A DNA stretch of 60,616 nt, taken from positions 1 to 60,616 of the forward strand of contig CAYRRA010000001.1 of assembly GCA_964426355.1 (NCBI GenBank), read 5' to 3'. The position numbers and the translations under genes are program-made. The notes beneath the pieces are model-generated. The model was not told where the DNA came from and ran no database searches. It saw only the letters and a list, made by a program, of their open reading frames with translations. Positions within the stretch are counted from its first letter, which is position 1. Each line of letters opens with the position of its first letter. Shown here one piece after another: positions 18,919 through 27,066 of this stretch. The stretch is from JAJFTV01 sp964426355 (GTDB lineage Bacteria; Chloroflexota; Anaerolineae; Anaerolineales; Anaerolineaceae).

Positions 18919-19953
18919 TTATTCGAGAATATTTTCAACGACCAGGTCGCTCAGCAAACCGGAAAGGAACCGCATGGTTGAAATTGTGCGCCCGTACGGC
19001 ATACGCATCGGACCGACCACACCCAACATGCCGGTCACCATTCCGGGCATACCATAACGCGACAGCACAATCGCACATTGCCGCAGTTCATCCCACGACC
19101 CTTCACCACCAATCAGCACCTGGACACCACCAACGGTATCCGCAGCCAGTGCTTGCTGAAGTAAATCCTGAATTTGCGAGCGCTCTTCCAGCATACGAAT
19201 GGCACGGCGGGCTTCGGTGGAACCGGTAAATTCAGGCTCTTCAAGAACATTGGTCAGTCCATCCAGATACACTTCACCGGCAGCCAGCGAATTGATTTGC
19301 TCCATTTCTTTGATGATCCATCGCAGCACATCATACTCCAGACCAATGAGTTGGGACTGATAGCCTTTCAGCGTTGCAATATCCTTGCCTTGCGTCAACT
19401 GGTTAAGGTGGCGCGATGATTCCGAGAGTTGCTCCTGAGAAGTGGGCTCGTTGAGTGTTAAAATGCGTTGGTGAATCTCGCCGCCAAACATCACCAGCAC
19501 TAACAATACCTGGCGACCGCGCGTTGAAATCAGCTCAATGTGTTTTATTTTCACCTGCTCCGAATGAGGTGCAGTGACCAACGAAGCTGCTTTGGATTGA
19601 TTGGCAAGGATCGAAGCCGCCAACCGCATCCATTGCTCCACATCTTGCCGTGACTGGTAAAACTGATGACTGATCATGGAACGCGTGGAATCAGGTAAAT
19701 CGGTCTGCTGGAGCAAATTGCGCACAAAGTAACGATAGGCTTCTTCTGTGGGTTCGCGCCCGGCTGAGGTATGCGGCTGGCGCAAGTATCCCAAATCGGT
19801 CAAGGCAGCCATCTCGTTGCGTACCGTGGCTGAACTCAAATCCAACCGGTAGTTTTCCACCAGGTTCTTTGAGCCAACCGGTGAAGCCGACTGGACATGT
19901 TCGTGGATCACCAGTGTCAAAATGAGTTTTTGCCGTTCAGATAATTCACTCAT
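18919..19953 (-). CDS. hrcA: Heat-inducible transcription repressor HrcA
   Basis: This 344-residue repressor binds CIRCE. It has an N-terminal winged helix (LSERQKLILTLVIHEHVQSASPVGSKNLVENY..., LSSATVRNEMAALTDLGYL) and HTSAGREPTEEAYR, a GAF-like middle, and the C-terminal motif VLIGGEGSWDEL with YGMPGMVTGMLGVVGPMRMPYGR. It is the first gene of the heat-shock operon and lies directly behind the CIRCE element, so it is autoregulated. GAGGA six bases before the ATG fits a ribosome site. Confidence 0.96.
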   Translation of the reverse strand: MSELSERQKLILTLVIHEHVQSASPVGSKNLVENYRLDLSSATVRNEMAALTDLGYLRQPHTSAGREPTEEAYRYFVRNLLQQTDLPDSTRSMISHQFYQSRQDVEQWMRLAASILANQSKAASLVTAPHSEQVKIKHIELISTRGRQVLLVLVMFGGEIHQRILTLNEPTSQEQLSESSRHLNQLTQGKDIATLKGYQSQLIGLEYDVLRWIIKEMEQINSLAAGEVYLDGLTNVLEEPEFTGSTEARRAIRMLEERSQIQDLLQQALAADTVGGVQVLIGGEGSWDELRQCAIVLSRYGMPGMVTGMLGVVGPMRMPYGRTISTMRFLSGLLSDLVVENILE

Positions 19954-19969
19954 TTGCGTTCCTCAAAAT

Positions 19970-19996
19970 TTAGCACTCTAACTCCTAGAGTGCTAA
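19970..19996. promoter_or_regulatory. CIRCE operator (HrcA binding site)
   Basis: This is a perfect TTAGCACTC (19970-19978), nine-base spacer, GAGTGCTAA (19988-19996) inverted repeat, the consensus HrcA operator. It lies between the promoter and the hrcA start, so HrcA binding should block transcription of the whole operon. Confidence 0.98.
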
Positions 19997-20009
19997 ATTA
20001 GCAAATACC

Positions 20010-20038
20010 ATCATACCATGCCTGAAGGTCATCGTCAA
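20010..20038 (-). promoter_or_regulatory. Promoter of the hrcA operon
   Basis: On the minus strand TTGACG (20038-20033), a 17-base spacer and TATGAT (20015-20010) form a near-consensus sigma-A promoter. The predicted start, at about 20003, places CIRCE within the first ~35 transcribed bases. Confidence 0.8.
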
Positions 20039-20093
20039 CCTCACCTGCGTGATTCTGATAAAACTTTTACAATAGGCGGTTTTCGATGAGCGG

Positions 20094-20240
20094 TTATCCA
20101 CAAGCGGTGGAAATTCTTTTACACATCTGTGGATAAACCTTATCCATCCCACAATCAAACCGCTTTTTTATCAACCGGTTCATCACTTACTATCCACCGA
20201 TTCTTTCAGTTTTCCACAGATTCTGGCAAAGTTTTCCACA
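20094..20240. other. DnaA-box cluster between hrcA and rnj
   Basis: Two perfect DnaA boxes are present, TTATCCACA at 20094-20102 and its complement at 20128-20136. Two one-mismatch TTTTCCACA boxes lie at 20210-20218 and 20232-20240. Two-mismatch forms lie at 20140-20148, 20168-20176 and 20190-20198. An AT-rich stretch follows (about 20246-20280). It sits between divergent operons. It may be a DnaA-responsive control region or part of an origin; GC composition in nearby sampled segments does not change here, which makes it the weaker of two origin candidates in this window. Confidence 0.5.
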
Positions 20241-20265
20241 GGTTGAATCAATTTTTATCTGAATT

Positions 20266-20294
20266 TTGACAAATATCACAGCCTGTGCTAAAAT
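20266..20294 (+). promoter_or_regulatory. Promoter of rnj
   Basis: TTGACA (20266-20271), a 17-base spacer and TAAAAT (20289-20294) give a strong sigma-A promoter. The predicted start near 20301 leaves a leader of about 170 bases before the RNase J start codon. Confidence 0.75.
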
Positions 20295-20381
20295 TTCAAC
20301 AATGAAATTTTCCGGGTTTACCGGTAGTGATGGTAACGTGGATCAGAGCGGTATGATTTGTAGTTCAAATAGAACTTTTTT

Positions 20382-20418
20382 ACTCCGGCTTTAGCACTCC
20401 GCCGGAGTATATTTTTTT
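20382..20418 (+). terminator. Terminator-like hairpin in the RNase J leader
   Basis: ACTCCGGC (20382-20389) pairs with GCCGGAGT (20401-20408), and the stem is followed by ATA and a run of eight T. It lies after the rnj promoter and 55-90 bases before the start codon, so it would act as an attenuator in the leader. The loop contains TTAGCACTC (20391-20399), identical to one half of a CIRCE operator. Confidence 0.65.
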
Positions 20419-20472
20419 TGAAGAAATACTATACAATGAAATTACTTTTTTTCGAGGGATTATTAAACTGAA

Positions 20473-22098
20473 ATGAAACAAAAACATCCATTAAGGATCA
20501 TCCCCCTGGGGGGCTTGGGGGAAGTTGGTAAAAATATGACGGTATACGAATATGGCGATGAATCCATCATCGTCGATAGCGGGATCATGTTCCCGGAGAA
20601 TGACATGCTCGGCGTGGATTACATCATCCCCGACATGCAATATTTAACAGACAAGACATCGCGCGTCAAAGGAATCATCTTTACCCACGGACATGAAGAT
20701 CACATTGGCGCAGTCCGGCATGTATTGGACCTGGTGCAGGCACCCATTTATGCCACCCAACTAACGCGCGGATTGATTGAAGCCAAGCTGGCTCGCAACG
20801 GTGGTTTGCGCGCCGATATGCACACGATTCAATCGGGTGATAAAGTAAAGATCGGCGCATTCGAAATCGATTTCTTTCACGTATGTCATTCGATCCCGGA
20901 CGGTGTTGGGTTGGGGATTCACACACCGCAGGGACTGGTTATCCACACCGGCGATTTCAAATTCGACCAGACCCCGGTGGACGGCTGGCCCACCGATTTC
21001 TCCATGCTTGCCGAATTGTCACAAAAGGGCGTCCTGGCACTACTATCCGATTCGACCAATTCCGTACGCATCGGTTGGACGCCATCTGAAAAAGTGATTG
21101 AGCCTGCGCTCGACAACATCTTCCGCGATGCGCCTGGGCGAATCGTCGTTGCCAGCTTTGCCTCGCTGATCTCGCGCATGCAGCAGGTCGCCAACGCAGC
21201 CCAGGCACACAACCGCAAACTGGTGTTTGTGGGTACCAGCATGGTGGATAACGCAAAAATTGCCCGCAAACTGGGATATCTCAACATCGATGATTCATTG
21301 ATGGTCAGCCTGGAGCAGGCATTGAAAATGCCACCCAGCCAGGTCGTTTTGATGTGCACCGGTTCACAAGGTGAACCGTCTTCCATCCTCGGCAGGCTTT
21401 CCGAGGGGCGTTACCACCTCTTCGATATTCAAACCGGCGACACCGTCATCCTTGCCTCGCACCCCATTCCAGGCAATGAGGAGATTGTTTTCCGCACCAT
21501 CAACCGCCTGATGCGGCGCGGTGCGAACGTACTCTATGAAGAGATTGCCCCAGTCCATGTTTCGGGACACGCCAGCCAGGAAGAATTGAAGCTCATGCTC
21601 AACCTGGTGCGTCCGCAGTTCTTTGTCCCAATTCACGGTGAACTGCGCCATCTCAAACAACATGCCCGCATCGCCGAGATGGTGGGCATTCGCCACGACC
21701 ATATTGAGGTAGTAGAAAACGGTCAGGTAATTGAATTCTCTGAAGGCAAAATCTGCCTGGCTGAACGGGTTCCTGGTACGTATGTATTTGTCGAAGGAAA
21801 TGGAGTCGGGGAATTGGGTCCGGATCAAATGCAAGAGCGCGAAAAACTTTCGCAGGCAGGGATTTTAGTGGTGAACCTGGTTTTGGATGAATGGGATGGC
21901 AAAATTCGCGGAACGCCAGAAATTCACGGTATCGGCTTTAACCTGCCCCAGGACACACAGTTGCACCAGACCGTTGCGGATGCCATCCCGCGCGCCAATG
22001 GCAAGCTAAAGGAAACGATCGAAAAAGCAGTGCGCGCCCGGGTGTATGAAGAAACACATCGCCGACCCTGGGTTGATATCCACATTCACCGCATCTGA
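20473..22098 (+). CDS. rnj: Ribonuclease J
   Basis: This 541-residue metallo-beta-lactamase/beta-CASP ribonuclease works in mRNA decay and rRNA processing with endo- and 5' exonuclease activity. It has the zinc motif THGHEDH (H72, H74, D76, H77), HSIPDGVG and HTGDFKFD, the beta-CASP segment with FASLISRMQQ, and CTGSQGEP. The RNase J feature GNEEIVFRTINRLMRRG...VHVSGHASQEELKLML is present, and a C-terminal domain closes the protein. Its length is normal. It is a single-gene unit with its own promoter and a terminator-like leader. The ribosome site is weak (GAGGG about 15 bases upstream). Confidence 0.95.
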   Translation: MKQKHPLRIIPLGGLGEVGKNMTVYEYGDESIIVDSGIMFPENDMLGVDYIIPDMQYLTDKTSRVKGIIFTHGHEDHIGAVRHVLDLVQAPIYATQLTRGLIEAKLARNGGLRADMHTIQSGDKVKIGAFEIDFFHVCHSIPDGVGLGIHTPQGLVIHTGDFKFDQTPVDGWPTDFSMLAELSQKGVLALLSDSTNSVRIGWTPSEKVIEPALDNIFRDAPGRIVVASFASLISRMQQVANAAQAHNRKLVFVGTSMVDNAKIARKLGYLNIDDSLMVSLEQALKMPPSQVVLMCTGSQGEPSSILGRLSEGRYHLFDIQTGDTVILASHPIPGNEEIVFRTINRLMRRGANVLYEEIAPVHVSGHASQEELKLMLNLVRPQFFVPIHGELRHLKQHARIAEMVGIRHDHIEVVENGQVIEFSEGKICLAERVPGTYVFVEGNGVGELGPDQMQEREKLSQAGILVVNLVLDEWDGKIRGTPEIHGIGFNLPQDTQLHQTVADAIPRANGKLKETIEKAVRARVYEETHRRPWVDIHIHRI

Positions 22099-22108
22099 GC
22101 AGCCACAA

Positions 22109-22867
22109 TCAGGTAGCCGCGTTCTCAATCCGTAATGCCGGGTTCTCGAAAGATTTGTCTTCCCAGCGGTTCAGCAAGTTATTCATTACGCCGGGTTCAA
22201 AAACAAGATAGCGGCTGGTTGCTTTTTCAAGGTCAGAATACACGCCGCGATTCTGTGGAGGGAGCAGCGCCGCCAGTTGATACATCATCTCCTGGGTCAT
22301 TTGTTCGCGCACCTCGCGCGAGAACCCATCGCCTCTATCCACCACACGGAACGGGTTTCCCACAACAATGTGGAAATCTGTTCGACGCAGGCGGCGGATG
22401 TTTTTCCAGAAATACTCGCTCCCATAAAAAGCCACCGGCAATACCGGAACCTCAGCCCGCAACGCCAACAGCACCACACCCGGATACCCTTTCTGTAAAC
22501 ACCCGTCGTGGCTGCGCGTCCCTTCCGGGGCAACCCCCAGGATACGCCCGGCTGCCAATGAATCCAACGCACTGCGCATGGCAGCCCGGTCGGCTTCACC
22601 ACGGGCGATCGGAATACCGCCCCACATGTCGAACAGGTAGCGCTTGATGGGATGTTCCCAGGTTTCATCTTTTGCCAGGATGTTTATTGGGCGTGGATAG
22701 AGATGCGTCACAAGAACTGGCGCTTCCATAAAATTGATGTGGTTCCCAATTGCCAGCAAAGGACCTCGTTCAGGCACTTTTTTCAACTGCTCATCATCAA
22801 TACGGCACAAAACCCGCAGTGCGATGCGAATAAAGTGATGAACAAGCTTTTGCGTGGGAGACATCAT
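22109..22867 (-). CDS. 1-acylglycerol-3-phosphate acyltransferase (PlsC-like)
   Basis: This 252-residue lysophospholipid acyltransferase makes phosphatidic acid at the membrane. Motif I reads NHINFMEAP, so the usual H-x4-D catalytic pair is H-x4-E here. Motif II is near GGIPIARGEADR, and motif III reads APEGTRSHDG. The family normally has Asp in motif I, so the substitution is notable but conservative. The gene overlaps the end of the upstream lipid kinase gene by 4 bp (ATGA), with GGAGG just before its ATG, so the two act as one unit in lipid synthesis. Confidence 0.85.
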   Translation of the reverse strand: MMSPTQKLVHHFIRIALRVLCRIDDEQLKKVPERGPLLAIGNHINFMEAPVLVTHLYPRPINILAKDETWEHPIKRYLFDMWGGIPIARGEADRAAMRSALDSLAAGRILGVAPEGTRSHDGCLQKGYPGVVLLALRAEVPVLPVAFYGSEYFWKNIRRLRRTDFHIVVGNPFRVVDRGDGFSREVREQMTQEMMYQLAALLPPQNRGVYSDLEKATSRYLVFEPGVMNNLLNRWEDKSFENPALRIENAAT

Positions 22868-23793
22868 TGTTTCACCTCCGCCAGGTACATCTCTAACTGA
22901 TGCGGCAGCAGTTCGATATCAATTTGCTCACACGCGGTCGATATGGTCTCGCCATCGGAATGCACCGGCAGAGAACCCTGCACAGCACGCATGGTCAACC
23001 TGGCAGACTGTCGCCCTTGAATGGCTTCATCCTCATATTGCGTCCCCTTTAAAAACAATGAAATTAATGGAATGATCTTGCGTTTCTTGACCTCGCGAGC
23101 AATACAGAGGTCGAGCAAACCATCTGCAGGGTTGCCGTTCGGCGCCATCATGAAACCGCCGCCCATCCGGCGACCATTCATCACACTGACCATCAAAGAA
23201 GGCTGCGTGATGGTTTCTTCTTCCATTTCAATAGCAATCACCGGAGCAGGTGAATACGTCATCATTGTACGAAATGCTGCGATTAAATAACCCAAAAAAC
23301 CGCTCACCGGTTGGCTGGCAGCATAGAACCCGACTACAGCATCGAATCCCACACCCACTCCGTTTCCAAAATATCGCCCTTCCGGATAAAGTCCCCCCTT
23401 CACTCTGCCGATATCGATCCAGGATTTAGTGCCGTTTGCCAATACCTGGCAGGCTTCCTGCCAGTTCAATGCGCCTCCCATGCTGAAGTTAAAATCATTC
23501 CCCCGTCCAATAGGCAACACTCCGATGGCTGCGGTTCCGAGCCCTGCGTGTTTTGCAAACATGATCCCATTAATGACCTCATTGATGGTGCCATCCCCTC
23601 CTGCAGCGATGATGGCATCAAAGCCATCCTGTACCGCCTGCCGCGAAAGCTCCACCCCATGCCCAGGGTACTCGGTTTGTACCAGGTCAAAATCGAGCTG
23701 AAGCCTTTCCAACTCCAGGCAGATATCAGGGATGAGTTTGGCAGAAGCCCCCTTGTTGGAAATTGGGTTGAGAATGATTTTAAAACGCGTCAT
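22864..23793 (-). CDS. Diacylglycerol kinase family lipid kinase
   Basis: This 309-residue kinase (DAGK catalytic, YegS/DgkB-like) starts at the ATG at 23793, which AAAGG precedes; a GTG two codons upstream is less likely. The sequence has NPISNKG near the N-terminus, the nucleotide-binding GGDGTINEVINGI, GRGNDF and FGNGVGVGFDAVVG, and a C-terminal DGLLDLCI block. It phosphorylates diacylglycerol or a related lipid. Its overlap with the PlsC-like gene suggests a shared role in phosphatidic acid supply or recycling. Confidence 0.9.
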   Translation of the reverse strand: MTRFKIILNPISNKGASAKLIPDICLELERLQLDFDLVQTEYPGHGVELSRQAVQDGFDAIIAAGGDGTINEVINGIMFAKHAGLGTAAIGVLPIGRGNDFNFSMGGALNWQEACQVLANGTKSWIDIGRVKGGLYPEGRYFGNGVGVGFDAVVGFYAASQPVSGFLGYLIAAFRTMMTYSPAPVIAIEMEEETITQPSLMVSVMNGRRMGGGFMMAPNGNPADGLLDLCIAREVKKRKIIPLISLFLKGTQYEDEAIQGRQSARLTMRAVQGSLPVHSDGETISTACEQIDIELLPHQLEMYLAEVKQ

Positions 23794-24068
23794 GGACACC
23801 TTTCTGGTCTACTGATAACAAAATAGGATTGTTTTCCTGCCTCAAGCGCTTTCATATTAATAATAACCCCCATCGTCTTATTTCGCTTTGCAACTCAGCG
23901 GGCATGACAGGATTATTTAATGTATACTGAAATAAGCAGAGTAGCTGGTACAAGATTTTCTAATTATCCACAGAATCCCCAATTCTGCAACTGCCTGTTC
24001 TATGATTCCACGCCATTATTCAAATCTGTAAACTCAATCACTTTATACTGCCAATTTTGGAGGTGAAA

Positions 24069-24530
24069 ATGTCCGGAGAAAAAGGTTTTCTCATTCCTGG
24101 CTTTGCCCTCGCCTGCCTGTCCATTCCACTGCTGCAAACGAAACAAGGCATCCCCTGGTGGGTCTGGCTGATATTGATCATCCTGTTGATCATTTTGCTT
24201 TATCCCATTTTCCGAGGTAGCAAGAAAAGCACTGCAACTGCCGTGCAAGAAACCATAGAGCCTCTGCAAGAACCCGCTAAACCAGATGACCTGACCGTAA
24301 TCGAAGGAATCGGACCAAAGATCAATCAACTGCTGCACGATGCCGGTTACCACACCTACGCCCAGCTCGCCAATGCTGATATGTCGCAGATCGACACATT
24401 ATTGAGGAACGCAAATTTAAGGCTGGCAGACCCCTCCACCTGGGCAGAACAGGCACAGCTGGCTGCAAACGGAGAATGGGACGCATTGGAAACGCTGCAA
24501 GGCGCGCTTAAGGGCGGACGGCGCGAATAG
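24069..24530 (+). CDS. Membrane-anchored helix-hairpin-helix protein
   Basis: This 153-residue protein starts at the ATG at 24069, five bases after GGAGG. Two hydrophobic segments lie at about 8-22 and 29-46 (WWVWLILIILLIILLYPIF), then a linker. A helix-hairpin-helix domain follows at about 80-150 (LTVIEGIGPKINQLLHDAGYHTYAQLANA, then ADPSTWAEQAQLAANGEW). The IEGIGP-K-I-x2-L-L pattern is the HHH_5/DUF4332 type found fused to many proteins; it may bind DNA or protein. Function unknown. The gap before it (23794-24068) shows only one perfect DnaA box at 23964-23972. Confidence 0.7.
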   Translation: MSGEKGFLIPGFALACLSIPLLQTKQGIPWWVWLILIILLIILLYPIFRGSKKSTATAVQETIEPLQEPAKPDDLTVIEGIGPKINQLLHDAGYHTYAQLANADMSQIDTLLRNANLRLADPSTWAEQAQLAANGEWDALETLQGALKGGRRE

Positions 24531-24759
24531 AATCATACGGGGGTGAGAAGATTCAAACCCCTTCCGCTCAACAGACCTTAATAAGAGCAATCCCTGCAAT
24601 ACTCACCGCAATCCTTGAAACAGGGAACTTTTTTACGCGCAATCCCCACACGTTTTTATTGTTACAGCGATCAAGCCCTGCCAGCAAATTGACAAAAATC
24701 CTTTCCTTCGGTAAGATTAACCTATCACAATACAACATATCGTCAGGTGACATATCAAT

Positions 24760-25110
24760 ATGGTAGAACAATCCCAACACGAAGCAGAACTACCTCTTTC
24801 TGAGCCGACTTTCCTGATTCTGCTCAGTATGCTACGCGGTCCCAAGCATGGTTATGCCATCATGAAGGACGTCAACCTCCTGAGCCAGGGGCGAATCGAC
24901 TTGAGTACCGGCACGCTGTATGGCGCGCTCAAACGTATGTTGGAAAACCAATGGATTGAGCTTGCCGAACAGCCCGATGAGGAACCCGGTGGACGGGAAC
25001 GGAAAACATATCGTCTGACGACATACGGGAAAGAACTGTTCAAAGCCGAGTTGACTCGCCTGCAATCATTGATCCAATCGGTCAAACTGCGGGTTTCAGG
25101 TCAGGTTTAA
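24760..25110 (+). CDS. PadR-family transcriptional regulator
   Basis: This 116-residue winged-helix protein has the PadR pattern LLSMLRGPKHGYAIMKDV, LSTGTLYGALKRMLENQWIE and GRERKTYRLTTYGKELFKAEL. Short PadR proteins of this size are local repressors, often of a drug or stress transporter, and bind as dimers. The usual effector gene is not adjacent; the next gene is a convergent XRE-type regulator. Direct ATATC repeats lie just before the start codon (about 24738-24757), a possible autoregulatory site. Confidence 0.88.
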   Translation: MVEQSQHEAELPLSEPTFLILLSMLRGPKHGYAIMKDVNLLSQGRIDLSTGTLYGALKRMLENQWIELAEQPDEEPGGRERKTYRLTTYGKELFKAELTRLQSLIQSVKLRVSGQV

Positions 25111-25160
25111 TCCACCCCAATTCAAACCAGGAAACACTCATCCCCGCTCTGCCCGTTGCG

Positions 25161-25754
25161 CTATTTCAGAAAAGGAATACTGAACGGATACCGATAGGGT
25201 TTTTCCGAGAGAACTCGCACGGTGTTCACCACACCCTGGTAAACCGCAAAGAGTCCGATAAGGACAAAAGGCACAGGCATCAGCAGGATCATCAATTCAC
25301 CGACTCCAATATTGACCGGCGGGAGCACTTGCGTTTGCTGCCCCAGGATTATCTTAAGTGGGACAGCCAGGAACAGCAGGATGGCGGTGGTAAACAGGCA
25401 AAGCGTGATGGTAATCTGAAAGTTTAAAACATCACGCCCATGCCGATCAACCTGATAGCTCTTGTTTTTCATCCAAGTCCAGATCAGCAAAGGGATGACG
25501 ATGATACAGGTCACATTGCTGAGATGCAGCAATGCAAGCCAAAACGTTTCATTCTGAGCCATATCTTCGCAAAAATCAAACTCCAATGCGTCACTCAAAC
25601 GCTGTATGGTAAAAGAACGCGGATCGACTTCACCGCTTTCTATTCGCTGAATCGTGCGTGTGCTCACCTCACAAAACTCAGCCAGTTTTTCTTGTGTCCA
25701 TCCTTTTTGTTGGCGCAATTCGATTACTTTATATCCAAGTTCCGGCTGTTTCAT
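25161..25754 (-). CDS. XRE-family regulator with C-terminal membrane (DUF4870-like) domain
   Basis: This 197-residue protein starts at the ATG at 25754, chosen because AGGA precedes it and the helix-turn-helix begins directly (GYKVIELRQQKGWTQEKLAEFCEVSTRTIQRIESGEVDPRSFTI as an XRE motif at about 5-50). Three to four hydrophobic segments follow (about 75-190), with IGVGELMILLMPVPFVLIGLF near the end, resembling DUF4870. A DNA-binding domain tied to a membrane domain suggests a membrane-located one-component regulator. Target and signal are unknown. It converges with the PadR gene. Confidence 0.78.
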   Translation of the reverse strand: MKQPELGYKVIELRQQKGWTQEKLAEFCEVSTRTIQRIESGEVDPRSFTIQRLSDALEFDFCEDMAQNETFWLALLHLSNVTCIIVIPLLIWTWMKNKSYQVDRHGRDVLNFQITITLCLFTTAILLFLAVPLKIILGQQTQVLPPVNIGVGELMILLMPVPFVLIGLFAVYQGVVNTVRVLSEKPYRYPFSIPFLK

Positions 25755-25884
25755 ATGTAATTCCTTTTTTGTTACCCTTCGACAATTGTATGAAGATTTA
25801 CCCATCAGGGCGAAGGATCAATGAGCATCGGTACTCTCTTTCAACGGATTACCTTGATGTGTGTTTTCTATATTATCCAAAAAC

Positions 25885-25947
25885 AGTGTCAAAACTGCAA
25901 TGTCATCTTCACGACACTTGCCTGACATTGCCTCAAAGTACTCAGGC
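25885..25947 (+). other. Interleaved inverted repeats upstream of the SUMF1-domain gene
   Basis: GCAATGTCA (25897-25905) pairs perfectly with TGACATTGC (25923-25931). AGTGTC (25885-25890) pairs with GACACT (25913-25918), which crosses the first pairing as in a pseudoknot. GCCTGA (25920-25925) could instead pair with TCAGGC (25942-25947). This may be an RNA leader or stacked operators before the gene at 26001; there is no supporting family. Confidence 0.3.
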
Positions 25948-26000
25948 GGTGTTACAATCATCCCAATATCCAAATAGCACATCCATCATTCAAACCCGCC

Positions 26001-26969
26001 ATGCCTGAGAATAGTCGAATCATACGCCTGCGTAACTTACTTACTTCGGTGATGCTCCTCATCATCATTGGTCTCATTGTTTACGTCCCGCTCAATATTT
26101 ATTTCCATTTCTACAACCTCCGGTTTCCCGATCCGAATTACCGCGCCATGGAGCCGGTGGAAATCAAGACCCGCTTTTCCGAAATCGATGGAATGGAGCA
26201 GGTTTTCGTTCCAGCGGGTGTTTTCATCATGGGCGCGGATATGGACGACAAAGAGGCGATTGCCAGCGAGAAACCTGCTCATGAGGTCTATCTGTATGCC
26301 TATTGGATAGACCGCACAGAGGTCACCAATTCACAATATGCATTGTGTGTTTCTGCCGGCGTGTGCCAGCCGCCTACCGCTTTTGGTCAGGAAAGGGTCA
26401 ATTCCATTCATTACGAATGGTATTACGGCAATCCAGAGTTTGATAATTACCCGGTCATCTACGTGGATTGGGATTCCGCACTCACATACTGCGAATGGGC
26501 AGGACGCCGCTTGCCCACTGAAGCCGAATGGGAAAAAGCTGCCCGCGGCACAGACCAACGCTGGTTCCCCTGGGGGAACAAAAATGTTCGCTCCACCTTT
26601 GTCAACCTGGCAGACCGCAACACTCGCTTTGATCACAGTTACAACCTGGTTGATGATGGTTATACGGATACTGCGCCGGTCGGGAGCTATCCTGACGGAG
26701 CCAGTCCATACGGCGCTTACGATATGGCGGGGAATGTTTGGGAATGGGTTTCGGACTGGTACAGCAAAACATATTACAGCGAATCTCCTTTTGAAAATCC
26801 TACCGGTCCTGTCAGCGGCACACACAAAGCCCTGCGCGGGGGCAGTTACAACAACAGTAACTGGAGCATTCGCACCACCATGCGCAGCTATCTTGGGCAT
26901 CTTTACGCCTACGGGTATGTCGGCTTTCGCTGCTCTCAACCCGCATCAGGGGAATCCGCTCAGCAGTAG
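26001..26969 (+). CDS. Membrane-anchored SUMF1/formylglycine-generating-enzyme-fold protein
   Basis: This 322-residue protein has one N-terminal membrane segment (about 14-34) and an FGE-sulfatase domain from about residue 60. The family signs are FVPAGVFIMGADMDDKEA, AYWIDRTEVTNSQYALCV, AGRRLPTEAEWEKAARG, WFPWGN, YDMAGNVWEWVSDWY and LRGGSYNN. These match the SUMF1/EgtB-like fold. The catalytic cysteine pair of true formylglycine enzymes is not obvious, so it is more likely a binding or signalling member of the family. The domain faces outward if the helix is a type II anchor. Probably a stand-alone gene. Confidence 0.82.
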   Translation: MPENSRIIRLRNLLTSVMLLIIIGLIVYVPLNIYFHFYNLRFPDPNYRAMEPVEIKTRFSEIDGMEQVFVPAGVFIMGADMDDKEAIASEKPAHEVYLYAYWIDRTEVTNSQYALCVSAGVCQPPTAFGQERVNSIHYEWYYGNPEFDNYPVIYVDWDSALTYCEWAGRRLPTEAEWEKAARGTDQRWFPWGNKNVRSTFVNLADRNTRFDHSYNLVDDGYTDTAPVGSYPDGASPYGAYDMAGNVWEWVSDWYSKTYYSESPFENPTGPVSGTHKALRGGSYNNSNWSIRTTMRSYLGHLYAYGYVGFRCSQPASGESAQQ

Positions 26970-27066
26970 ACACGTAGACACAGACACACGAACAGAAAAA
27001 TACCAGCTCCGCCTGTGGTAAAATTATTGTTTCGCTCAATTTTTAATACCCAAAGGAGTGTGTCCT

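Noticed and set aside
24760..25805. PadR and XRE genes as a toxin-antitoxin or mobile regulatory module
   Set aside because: No toxin-like partner, integrase or repeat boundary is seen; both look like ordinary regulators.
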